From NCBI RefSeq assembly GCF_041022165.1, contig NZ_CP163302.1:372001-436000 (forward strand): a stretch of 64,000 nt of DNA, written 5' to 3'. The position numbers and the translations under genes are program-made. The DNA is from Sinomonas sp. P10A9 (GTDB lineage Bacteria > Actinomycetota > Actinomycetes > Actinomycetales > Micrococcaceae). The notes beneath the pieces are model-generated. The model saw only the letters and a program-made list of their open reading frames with translations, searched no databases and had not been told where the DNA came from. Positions 1 through 6,985 of the stretch are shown here, piece by piece (positions within the stretch are counted from its first letter, which is position 1; every line of letters starts with the position of its first letter).

Positions 1-1
1 C

Positions 2-319
2 GGCCGGTTTGCGCTCGCCCGTTGCGGCGGGCGCGTGGTCGGCTTTGCGGGCGCGGGGCCGGCGCGGGACGACGACGCCCCGGCGCCCGAGCAGCTCTAC
101 GCCGTGTACGTGCTCGCCGAGATGCACGGAACCGGGGCTGGCCGAGCATTGGTCGAGCGTGTCTTGGGCGACCGCCCCGCGTGCCTGTGGGTGTTCGAGG
201 ACAACCCGCGCGCCCGGGCCTTCTACGCCAAGCTAGGGTTCGCACCGGACGGCGCCCGCAAGCTGGATCAGTTCGGCGGCCGGTTCCTCGCGGAGATCCG
301 CATGTCCCGGGTGGTGTAG
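2..319 (+). CDS. GNAT family N-acetyltransferase, 5' end outside window
   Basis: The reading frame is open from base 2, so the true start lies upstream and only about 105 C-terminal residues are visible. The visible part has the acetyl-CoA binding signature of GNAT enzymes (V-L-A-E-M-H-G-T-G-A-G-R-A-L, the Q/RxxGxG/A loop) followed by the late beta strand and the ARAFYAKLGF segment that typically ends the fold. The protein therefore probably transfers an acetyl group to an amine; the substrate cannot be told. It sits 10 bp upstream of the alcohol dehydrogenase gene and may be co-transcribed with it. Seen: fold motifs. Inferred: acetyltransferase activity. Confidence 0.85.
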   Translation, partial: GRFALARCGGRVVGFAGAGPARDDDAPAPEQLYAVYVLAEMHGTGAGRALVERVLGDRPACLWVFEDNPRARAFYAKLGFAPDGARKLDQFGGRFLAEIRMSRVV

Positions 320-329
320 GAAGGAGAGC

Positions 330-1388
330 ATGAAGGCGCTTGTGTACCACGGTCCGCACCGGAAGGAGTGGGAGGACGTCCCCGATCCGGTGATCCATGG
401 GCCCGCGGATGCGATTGTCCGCATGGAGGCCACGACGATCACCGGCACCGACCTGCACATCCTCAAGGGGGACGCGCCGTCCGTGCCCGTGGGCCGGATC
501 CTGGGCCACGAGGGTGTCGGCGTCGTGACCGAGGTTGGCCCGGAGTGCCGGAAGGTCCGCGTGGGCGACGTCGTGATCATCTCGTCCATCACCAAGTGCA
601 TGGGCTGCGATTCCTGCCTGTCGGGGCTGACCTCGTACTGCGAGACTCTCGGCGGGATCGGATGGGTCTTCGGCCATCTCATCGATGGCACACAGGCGGA
701 ATACGTGCGGGTGCCGTTCGCGGAGAACGGGCTCGTCCCACTGCCCCGCGGCGTGACCGTCGAGCAGGGCACCGTGCTCAGCGACATGCTGCCCACCGGG
801 TACGAGATCGGCGTGCTCTACGGCGGCGTGGGCGAGGGGGACGAGGTGGCGGTGATCGGTGCCGGACCGGCGGGGCTGGCCTCGATCATGACTGCCGGCG
901 CGCTCGGGGCCTCGAGGATCATCGCCGTGGACCGCAACGACTACCGGCTCGAGAGGGCGCTCAAGTGCGGGGCCACGGACACGGTCAGGGTCGCGGACGG
1001 GGTCGACCTCGGAGCGGCGGTCAGGGCGCTCAGCCGCGACGGCCTCGGCGTCGACGTCGCCGTCGAGACCGTCGGCCTGCCGAGGACCTACGCCGAGGCG
1101 CTCGACACGATCAGGCCCGGCGGCCGTGTGGCCAACGCCGGTGTGCACGGCAAGCCCGCGGTCTTCCCGCCGGACCGAGACTGGATCGCCAACCTCACCG
1201 TCATGACCGGACTCGACAGTGAGGCGGAGGAGCCAGACCTCCTCGAGCGCATCGCCGACCGCGAGATCGATCCGGCCAAGCTCGTCACGCACCGGTTCCC
1301 GTTCGCCAGGATCCTCGACGCGTACGAGGTGCTCGGGAACGCGGACGCCAGACGCGCCATCAGGGTGATCGTCGGGTCGGGGAAGTGA
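330..1388 (+). CDS. Zinc-dependent alcohol dehydrogenase family protein with altered catalytic zinc ligand
   Basis: A 352-residue medium-chain dehydrogenase. The structural zinc lobe is intact (Cys90, Cys93, Cys96, Cys104), His60-Glu61 of the GHEGVG motif is present, and the NAD(P)-binding glycine motif GAGPAG lies near residue 185. The first catalytic-zinc ligand, normally Cys in the sequence CGTDLH, is Thr38 here (codon ACC, motif TGTDLH). Family members oxidise secondary or primary alcohols, or reduce ketones, with NAD(P)H. The gene has a GGAAGGAG-like ribosome site just before ATG 330 and its stop overlaps the next start. Whether it still binds catalytic zinc is uncertain, so enzyme activity is an inference from the family. 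Confidence 0.9.
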   Translation: MKALVYHGPHRKEWEDVPDPVIHGPADAIVRMEATTITGTDLHILKGDAPSVPVGRILGHEGVGVVTEVGPECRKVRVGDVVIISSITKCMGCDSCLSGLTSYCETLGGIGWVFGHLIDGTQAEYVRVPFAENGLVPLPRGVTVEQGTVLSDMLPTGYEIGVLYGGVGEGDEVAVIGAGPAGLASIMTAGALGASRIIAVDRNDYRLERALKCGATDTVRVADGVDLGAAVRALSRDGLGVDVAVETVGLPRTYAEALDTIRPGGRVANAGVHGKPAVFPPDRDWIANLTVMTGLDSEAEEPDLLERIADREIDPAKLVTHRFPFARILDAYEVLGNADARRAIRVIVGSGK

Positions 1389-2248
1389 TGGCGCGCGCTG
1401 CGGCCGGTGGCCCCGTTGCCGGCATCTACCCCATCAGCACGGGCACGGCGGAACTCGTCCAGGACGGCGACTCGCCCGACGGTTGGCTCCTGAAGATCAA
1501 CGGGGTGCAGAGCTCGCACATCGTCCTCAGCGACCCCCTGCGGCTCGACTTCGAGTACATGCGCTGGATCGTGGCCCTCATCGAGGACCGCTTCGAGCCC
1601 CATGCGGTGGACAGGCTGCGGGTCCTCCACCAGGGCGGCGGCGGGTGCACGATGCCCCGCTACCTCGCGGCGCGCTATCCGGAAGGGCGGCAGGTCGTCG
1701 TCGAACTCGATGCGCAGCTCGCCGAGTACGTGCGCGAGTGGTTCGACCTGCCCAAGGCGCCGCTAGTGCGCCTCCGGGTCGGCGAGGCGCGGGAGGTGAC
1801 GGAATCGCTCACGCCGGCCACGCGCGACGTCGTGATCCGTGACGTGTTCGCTGGCGCGCGGACGCCGGACCCGCTCACCACCGTCGAGTTCATCGGGGCA
1901 TCCGCCCGGCTCCTCGACACGGGCGGACTGTTCGTCGCGAACATCGGCAGCGCACCGAACCACATCACGGCCCGTGCCGAGGCCGCGGCGATCGCAGCCG
2001 TGTTCCCGCACACCGCGATCGTCTCGGATCCGGCGATGCTCAAGGGACGTCGCTACGGCAACATCATCGCCGCCGGAAGCACGACGCCGATCCTCGCCTC
2101 GCCTGGGATGCGTCGCCGTCTCCTGGGCGGGGGCGTTCCTGCCCAGTTCTGGGACGACGCCCAGGTTCGGGCGTGGATCGGCGCGGCGGAGGCGCGCCGG
2201 GACCCGTCGCCTGGGGCAGACACCCTCGACCCGGACGCGCTGCCCTGA
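1385..2248 (+). CDS. Spermidine-synthase-like class I SAM-fold protein
   Basis: About 287 residues. The N-terminal beta domain (ISTGTAELVQDGDSPDGWLLKINGVQ style) and the following Rossmann segment with the glycine-rich loop LHQGGGGCTMPRYLA, then VVVELDAQLAEYVREWF, are typical of actinobacterial spermidine-synthase-like proteins. Similar proteins are often annotated only as methyltransferase or polyamine-synthase-like, because the residues that place decarboxylated SAM and putrescine are poorly conserved. The start is GTG 1385, overlapping the dehydrogenase stop by 4 nt; ATG 1388 is an equally good alternative. Translational coupling with the dehydrogenase is likely. Polyamine synthesis is not proven by the sequence. 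Confidence 0.75.
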   Translation: MMARAAAGGPVAGIYPISTGTAELVQDGDSPDGWLLKINGVQSSHIVLSDPLRLDFEYMRWIVALIEDRFEPHAVDRLRVLHQGGGGCTMPRYLAARYPEGRQVVVELDAQLAEYVREWFDLPKAPLVRLRVGEAREVTESLTPATRDVVIRDVFAGARTPDPLTTVEFIGASARLLDTGGLFVANIGSAPNHITARAEAAAIAAVFPHTAIVSDPAMLKGRRYGNIIAAGSTTPILASPGMRRRLLGGGVPAQFWDDAQVRAWIGAAEARRDPSPGADTLDPDALP

Positions 2249-2276
2249 AACAGACGCTACCCTGACCCGGGGCGCC

Positions 2277-2561
2277 TCAGTCGAGCGGGAACCAGGCCGT
2301 GGCGGCCGTGCGGGCCCTGTCGGTCAGGACGGTCCACCGGGCGGCTTCGTCCGGGTCTTCCCTGAGGGCTGCGTCGAGGTAGTCGCGCAGGGCCCACACG
2401 TCCACCGGCGAGACGTCGGACCCCACCGCGAGGGTTGCGTCGAACCGCTCACGGGTCCATCCGAGGTCGGTCTCGACCGTGCCGCGGGGGATGCCGCTGC
2501 GGCGCAGGTTCTCTGCCAGATCCGTGCTCGTCTGCCGGCGTTGGGCTGAGGTCAGTGACAT
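2277..2561 (-). CDS. DUF2316 family protein
   Basis: A 94-residue protein beginning MSLTSAQRRQT; a longer frame exists upstream but this ATG at 2561 fits the family start. The sequence matches what I know of DUF2316: a helix-turn-helix-like N-terminal region (TSTDLAENLRRSGIPRGTVETDLGWTRERF, seen in parts) followed by VDVWALRDYLDAAL. Such proteins are small, often next to transcription regulators, and have no known function. It lies 10 bp behind the LysR gene on the same strand and is probably read from the same transcript. Confidence 0.75.
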   Translation of the reverse strand: MSLTSAQRRQTSTDLAENLRRSGIPRGTVETDLGWTRERFDATLAVGSDVSPVDVWALRDYLDAALREDPDEAARWTVLTDRARTAATAWFPLD

Positions 2562-2571
2562 GCGGCCAAGC

Positions 2572-3498
2572 CTATGTCGAGGCACTGCCGGCGGCACGCC
2601 CGCTTGGGGCGCTGCCGAGCAGCATGGGCCGGGCGATCTCCATCTGGGCCTGCAGCGCCTCGGCCACAGCCGCCACGGTAGGCTGGCGGTAGGAGTCGGC
2701 GCGCAGGACCATCCAGTAGGGCAGCCGCTCGCTGAAGTAGTCGGGCAGGATGCGCACGAGGTCCTCGTGGCGGTCGGCCATGAAGCAGGGGAGGAAGCCC
2801 ACCCCGGCGCCGGCCCGGGTGGCCTCGACGTGAACGAACACGTTGGTCGAGGTCAGGCCGTCCCGCATCTCGGGGGCGAGGCGCCGGGGGGCGTCGAGGT
2901 CATCGACCTGCAGCATCGAGTCCACAAAGTACACGAGCCCGTGGCGGGCGACCTCGCTGGGCGTCTGGGGCCTTCCGTGCCTCGCGAGGTAGTCCCGCGA
3001 GGCGTACATCCCGAGCGTGTAGTCGCCGAGCCGGATGGCCTGGGCGCGGTGGACCTGGGGCTCGCCCACCACGACTTCGATGTCCACCCCCGAGCGCTGC
3101 TGCATCGCCCGCCGTGTCACGGTGATGAGCTCGACGGTCAGCCCCGGGTGCTCGGCCCTCAGGGCCGCGACGGCGGGGGATGCGATGTAGGCGCTGAAGC
3201 CGTCGGTCGCCGTCATGCGTACTGAGCCGGTGACCGGGTCCTCTTCGCCTTGGCCGAGGCGGCCCATCGCCTCGGCGATCTGTACCGCGACGCCCACGGC
3301 GCGCTCGCCGAGCGGCGTCAGCTCCCAGCCGCCCGCCGCGCGGGCGAGCACGCGCCCGCCGAGGGCCTTCTCGAGCGCCGAGATCTTGCGGGCGACGGTC
3401 GTGTGGTTGAGGCCGAGGCCCTCGCCCGCCGTCGTGAATTTCCCTGAACGGGAGACCTCGAGGAGGACCAGCAGCAGCTCGGGCGAGGGCGACGTCAT
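2572..3498 (-). CDS. LysR family transcriptional regulator
   Basis: A 308-residue regulator. Residues 5-65 form the winged helix-turn-helix (VSRSGKFTTAGEGLGLNHTT, then VARKISALEKALGGRVL), followed by the linker helix and an effector-binding domain with the usual two-lobe pattern. It is transcribed away from the MFS/SDR operon, with a 161-bp shared control region that contains symmetric sequences, the usual arrangement for a LysR protein that controls its divergent neighbour and itself. The likely target is therefore the transporter and the 3-hydroxybutyrate-dehydrogenase-like gene; the inducer would be their substrate. The target assignment is inference from position. Confidence 0.9.
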   Translation of the reverse strand: MTSPSPELLLVLLEVSRSGKFTTAGEGLGLNHTTVARKISALEKALGGRVLARAAGGWELTPLGERAVGVAVQIAEAMGRLGQGEEDPVTGSVRMTATDGFSAYIASPAVAALRAEHPGLTVELITVTRRAMQQRSGVDIEVVVGEPQVHRAQAIRLGDYTLGMYASRDYLARHGRPQTPSEVARHGLVYFVDSMLQVDDLDAPRRLAPEMRDGLTSTNVFVHVEATRAGAGVGFLPCFMADRHEDLVRILPDYFSERLPYWMVLRADSYRQPTVAAVAEALQAQMEIARPMLLGSAPSGRAAGSAST

Positions 3499-3514
3499 GG
3501 GCTCAGCCTACGAG

Positions 3515-3580
3515 TGATCTGCACATCTGCACACGACCCTTGCCTGATTGGTCATTGAGTGCGCAGCAATGCGCAGGGAA
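3515..3580. promoter_or_regulatory. Divergent control region, candidate LysR-binding sequences
   Basis: Between the lysR start (3498) and the transporter start (3660) are an 8-bp direct repeat CTGCACAT/CTGCACAC at 3519-3534 and two TGCGCA hexamers separated by four bases at 3560-3575. Both are the kind of short symmetric element bound by LysR regulators. Assignment is inference; no binding data are available. Confidence 0.45.
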
Positions 3581-3595
3581 TACTCGTCCAAGGCA

Positions 3596-3611
3596 TGTGA
3601 CGGGCGTCATA
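3596..3611. promoter_or_regulatory. CRP/GlxR-like site
   Basis: TGTGA-CGGGCG-TCATA differs at one base from the palindrome TGTGA-N6-TCACA recognised by CRP and actinobacterial GlxR. It lies 48 bp before the transporter start, a sensible place for catabolite control of an organic-acid uptake operon. Confidence 0.4.
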
Positions 3612-3659
3612 CCGTGGTGGCGTTCGCGAGACTGCCAGTTCCGACCCAGGAGGGCAAAC

Positions 3660-5042
3660 ATGAGCGTGAACCAACGCTCCGCCGGTTCCGCCGGCTCCGA
3701 GACTTCGCTTCTCAAGAAGATCGTGTCGGCCTCGATGGCCGGCACGGTCGTCGAGTGGTACGACTTCTTCCTCTACGCGACCGCCTCGACGATCGTGTTC
3801 AACAAGGTGCTCCTGCCCAAGATGGGCAACGAGTACGACGCGATCATCGCCGCGTTCCTCACCTACGCCGTCGGCTTCGTGGCGCGCCCGCTCGGCGGCA
3901 TCGTGTTCGGCCAGATCGGCGACCGGATCGGCCGCAAGCAGACGCTCCAGATCACGATCATCCTGATCGGCGTCGCGACGGTCCTCATGGGCTGCCTGCC
4001 CACCTACGCGCAGATCGGGGCGTGGGCGCCGATCCTCCTCGTTCTGCTCCGCTTCATCCAGGGCCTCGCGCTCGGCGGCGAATGGGGCGGTGCCGTCCTC
4101 CTGGTCGCGGAGCACGCACCTGACAAGAGCCGGGCGTTCTGGGCCTCGTGGCCGCAGGCCGCGGTCCCGCTCGGCAACGTCCTGGCCACCGTAGTCCTGT
4201 GGCTCATGACCACGACCCTCTCCAATGATGCGTTCCTGGCCTGGGGCTGGCGGGTCGCATTCTGGCTGTCCGCGATCGTCGTGGTCGTGGGCTACTACAT
4301 CCGCACCAAGATCGACGAGGCCCCCATCTTCCAGGAGGCCAAGGCAGAGATGGACTCCGAGAAGGCGGCCGGCTACGGCGTGTTCGAGGTCCTCAAGCGG
4401 TACCCCAGGGGCGTCCTGACGGGCATGGGCCTCCGCTTCGCGGAGAACATCATGTACTACCTCGTTGTGACCTTCTCGATCGTGTACCTCGGCACCGGCC
4501 TGAAGATGAACACCGGGTCGATCCTCGGCGTCATTGCGATCGCCCACATCTGCCACTTCGCGATCATCCCCCTGGTCGGCCGCCTTGCCGACCGCGTGGG
4601 CCGCAGGCCCGTCTACCTCGTCGGCACGATCCTGGGCGGCACGTGGGGCTTCTGGGCCTTCCCTGCCTTCGGCACCAAGAACACCGTGGTGATCCTGGTG
4701 ACCATCATCGTGGGCCTCATGTTCCACGCACTCATGTACGCGGGCCAGCCCGCCATCATGTCCGAGATGTTCCCGACCCGCATGCGCTACTCGGGCGTGT
4801 CGATCTCCTACCAGGTCACCTCGATCGTGGCGGGCTCGCTTGCCCCGGTCTTCGCCACGGAGTGGCTCAAGGCGACCGGTTCGTGGTGGCCGACGGCCGT
4901 GTACCTTGCGATCGCCGGAGTGATCACGCTCGTCGCGGTGCTCTCCCTGCGTGAGACCAAGGGTGCCTCGCTCCATGCGCTCGACGCCGCCGATGCGGCC
5001 AAGCAGCGCAGCGAGGTCCCCGAGGCGGGGGCCCGCGCGTGA
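3660..5042 (+). CDS. MFS transporter of the metabolite:H+ symporter type
   Basis: A 460-residue, 12-helix permease. The hallmarks of this MFS subfamily (which includes ShiA, KgtP, ProP and YhjE) are present: SASMAGTVVEWYDFFLY near the N-terminus, GxxxDRIGRKQ between helices 2 and 3, and RFIQGLALGGEWGGA around helix 4. ATG 3660 is chosen because it is preceded by AGGAGGG at 3649-3655; the open frame extends further upstream without a ribosome site. The stop overlaps the start of the SDR gene, so both are translated together. With a 3-hydroxybutyrate-dehydrogenase-like partner, the substrate is likely a small carboxylate such as 3-hydroxybutyrate (inference). Confidence 0.88.
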   Translation: MSVNQRSAGSAGSETSLLKKIVSASMAGTVVEWYDFFLYATASTIVFNKVLLPKMGNEYDAIIAAFLTYAVGFVARPLGGIVFGQIGDRIGRKQTLQITIILIGVATVLMGCLPTYAQIGAWAPILLVLLRFIQGLALGGEWGGAVLLVAEHAPDKSRAFWASWPQAAVPLGNVLATVVLWLMTTTLSNDAFLAWGWRVAFWLSAIVVVVGYYIRTKIDEAPIFQEAKAEMDSEKAAGYGVFEVLKRYPRGVLTGMGLRFAENIMYYLVVTFSIVYLGTGLKMNTGSILGVIAIAHICHFAIIPLVGRLADRVGRRPVYLVGTILGGTWGFWAFPAFGTKNTVVILVTIIVGLMFHALMYAGQPAIMSEMFPTRMRYSGVSISYQVTSIVAGSLAPVFATEWLKATGSWWPTAVYLAIAGVITLVAVLSLRETKGASLHALDAADAAKQRSEVPEAGARA

Positions 5043-5782
5043 GCCTCGAAGGACGCAAGGCCCTGGTCACGGGCGGCGCCGCCGGCATCGGCGCCGCCGT
5101 GGCCCGGGGGCTCGCCGAGAAGGGCGCGCACGTGGTGGTCGCCGACCTCGACGGCGAGGCCGCGCAGAAGCTGGCCGCGGATCTCGGGGGGAGCGTCTGG
5201 GCGGTCGACCTGCTCGACACGATGCCGCTCGAGGACCTGCGTCTGGACTGCGACATCCTCGTCAACAACGCCGGCATCCAGAAGATCGCGCCCATCGAGG
5301 ACTACGAGCCGGAGACGTTCCGCCGGATCCAGCGGCTCATGGTCGAGGCACCGTTCCTGCTCGTCCGGGCGACACTGCCGCACATGTACGAGAAGGGTTG
5401 GGGGCGGGTCATCAACCTCAGCTCGGTGCACGGCATCCGCGCGTCCGCCTTCAAGAGCGCCTACGTGACCGCCAAGCATGCGCTCGAGGGGCTCTCGAAG
5501 GTGACCGCCCTCGAAGGCGCCCCGCACGGGGTGACGTCCAACTGCATCAACCCCGGGTACGTCCGCACGGCCCTCGTGGAGCAGCAGATCAAGGACCAGG
5601 CCGAGACCCACGGCATCCCCGAGTCGGAGGTCCTCGAGAAGGTCATGCTCACGGAGATGGCAGTCAAGCGGCTCGTCGAGCCCGCCGAGGTCGCCTCGCT
5701 CGCGTGCTGGCTCGCCTCGGACGACGCAGGGATGGTCACCGGCGCGAGCTACACGATGGACGGCGGCTGGTCGGCCCGGTAG
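5039..5782 (+). CDS. 3-hydroxybutyrate dehydrogenase-like SDR
   Basis: A 247-residue classical short-chain dehydrogenase: NAD-binding TGGAAGIG near residue 11, NNAG near residue 79, catalytic Ser128/129, Tyr142 and Lys146 (YVTAK). Segments such as INLSSVHGIRASAFKSAYVTAKHALEG and NCINPGYVRTALVEQQI, quoted here only in outline, resemble D-3-hydroxybutyrate dehydrogenases, which convert 3-hydroxybutyrate to acetoacetate with NAD. The GTG start overlaps the transporter stop by 4 nt (GTGA). It forms a two-gene operon with the transporter, probably under the divergent LysR. The substrate is an informed inference; other hydroxy acids are possible. Confidence 0.82.
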   Translation: MSLEGRKALVTGGAAGIGAAVARGLAEKGAHVVVADLDGEAAQKLAADLGGSVWAVDLLDTMPLEDLRLDCDILVNNAGIQKIAPIEDYEPETFRRIQRLMVEAPFLLVRATLPHMYEKGWGRVINLSSVHGIRASAFKSAYVTAKHALEGLSKVTALEGAPHGVTSNCINPGYVRTALVEQQIKDQAETHGIPESEVLEKVMLTEMAVKRLVEPAEVASLACWLASDDAGMVTGASYTMDGGWSAR

Positions 5783-5811
5783 CCGGTAGCCGGTAACCGG
5801 TGGCCGGTAGC
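5777..5811 (+). repeat. Five heptanucleotide tandem repeats at the end of the SDR gene
   Basis: Five consecutive 7-bp units follow CGGTAGC (variants CGGTAAC and CGGTGGC in units 3 and 4). The array starts inside the last codons and includes the stop codon of the SDR gene. It looks like a slippage product; no function is apparent. Confidence 0.8.
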
Positions 5812-5856
5812 TGCGCGGGGCCGGACCCCCCCGTAGCCGACGCCTCCGGAACCTCG

Positions 5857-5938
5857 GGCGTCCCGCACGACACCACTCAGCGCCGTTTCTGCCCGCATTG
5901 GGACGGAAACGGCGCTGAGTTGTGCCCGGCGGGACGCC
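5857..5938. repeat. 82-bp interrupted palindrome
   Basis: The two halves are mirror images about position 5897.5: a perfect 15-bp inner arm (5875-5889 with 5906-5920, ACTCAGCGCCGTTTC), a CAC/GTG step, a short mismatched stretch, and a perfect 10-bp outer arm (5857-5866 with 5929-5938, GGCGTCCCGC). The loop is 16 nt and can itself partly pair. It lies between the SDR stop and the iclR promoter. It could terminate the SDR transcript, but there is no T run and the size and layering resemble a REP/MITE-like dispersed element. Confidence 0.8.
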
Positions 5939-5985
5939 TGTGCCGCGGCACCCCGATGAGGTCTCGGACCGCAGACGGTCGTTAT

Positions 5986-6069
5986 GTCTGGAATACCGGA
6001 CGGTAGCCGGACAGCGGCGGATGCGCATAACCGTCGTCCGCGTGCACACTGGAGTTCGGTATTACAGAC
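5986..6069. promoter_or_regulatory. Two IclR-type operators before the IclR gene
   Basis: GTCTGGAATACCGGAC (5986-6001) is an imperfect palindrome. A second, inverted and more degenerate copy, TTCGGTATTACAGAC, is at 6055-6069, 20 bp before the regulator start. The same palindrome type recurs before hutU (9824-9839) and hutG (16318-16333), which suggests autoregulation by the IclR protein and joint control of the hut genes. Confidence 0.65.
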
Positions 6070-6089
6070 AGCGACCCGACCGAGGTGCC

Positions 6090-6875
6090 ATGCCCGAGCT
6101 CGACCAGAAGTCCAAGGTGCCCGCCGCCGAGAGCACCCTGCGCATCCTGCGCCTGCTCGCCTCACGCCGTGGGCCGCAGCCGGCCTCCGCGATCGCGACA
6201 CAGCTCGGCCTGCCGCGCTCCACGGTGTACCACCTCCTGGCGGTCATGGAGGAGAGCGGATTCGTCATGCATCTGAAGGAGGAGCAGCGCTACGGTCTAG
6301 GGATCGGGGCGTTCGAGCTCTCGAGCGCCTTCTCGCGCCAGGAGCCCCTCTCGCGTCTGGGCCGACCTGTGCTCGCGGCTCTCGTCGATGCGATCGGCGA
6401 GAGCGCGCACCTCGCCGTCCTGCACGGCCGGGACGTGCTGTACATCGCCGAAGAACGGGCCAAGAACCGGCCCTCCCTCGTCACCGACGTGGGTGTGCGC
6501 CTTCCGAGCCACCTCACGGCGAGCGGGCGGGCGATCCTCGCCGCGCTACCGAAGTCGCAGGTCCGCGCGCTCTACCCGAATGCCGCCGCGTTCTCGACCC
6601 GCACGGATGAAGGGACGCAGATCCGCTCGTACTCGACGCTCCAGTCCGAACTGGACCAGGTGAGGCAGCGCGGCTATGCCACCGAGGACGGTGAGATCAC
6701 GCCGGGGCTCGCATCGGTCGCCGCCGCGGTCCTGGACCACACCGGGTGGCCCACGGCTGCCGTCGCCGTGACATTCGAGGGAGATCGTGTGCCTGCCGAG
6801 CGCCGCGAGGATCTCGCGAGGCGCGTCACGAGGGTCGCGGGCGAGCTCACGGCGAGGATCTACGGGCGCGGCTGA
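6090..6875 (+). CDS. IclR family transcriptional regulator, probable hut regulator
   Basis: A 261-residue IclR protein. The winged HTH covers residues 10-70 (AESTLRILRLLASRRGPQPA, then LPRSTVYHLLAVMEESGFV), and the rest is the IclR effector domain, with the conserved GRAILAALP segment (ASGRAILAALPKSQVRALY) and the late VAVTFEGDRVP strand. ATG 6090 starts the HTH at the normal distance; the open frame extends upstream through the operator and is not used. Palindromes shared with the hutU and hutG promoters lie directly upstream, so it probably senses a histidine-degradation intermediate and controls hut genes plus itself. Family and HTH are seen; the regulon is inferred. Confidence 0.88.
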   Translation: MPELDQKSKVPAAESTLRILRLLASRRGPQPASAIATQLGLPRSTVYHLLAVMEESGFVMHLKEEQRYGLGIGAFELSSAFSRQEPLSRLGRPVLAALVDAIGESAHLAVLHGRDVLYIAEERAKNRPSLVTDVGVRLPSHLTASGRAILAALPKSQVRALYPNAAAFSTRTDEGTQIRSYSTLQSELDQVRQRGYATEDGEITPGLASVAAAVLDHTGWPTAAVAVTFEGDRVPAERREDLARRVTRVAGELTARIYGRG

Positions 6876-6985
6876 CGCTCGAGGTGGTGCGCGGCCCGCT
6901 GGCCGGCGGTATGGTGTGCATCACATGTCGGTGCCCTCAAGTGGCGTTCCTCGCCACGCGGTGCGCCGCGCGGAAGGCAGCTCGC

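Noticed and set aside
3552..4976. 474-residue open frame on the minus strand opposite the MFS transporter
   Set aside because: It is a mirror frame of a clear transporter gene in high-GC DNA. The product is a repetitive His/Asp/Arg/Gly-rich string with no fold motifs.
5922..6089. N-terminal extension of the IclR frame
   Set aside because: It would run through the operator and promoter; ATG 6090 places the HTH at the normal position.
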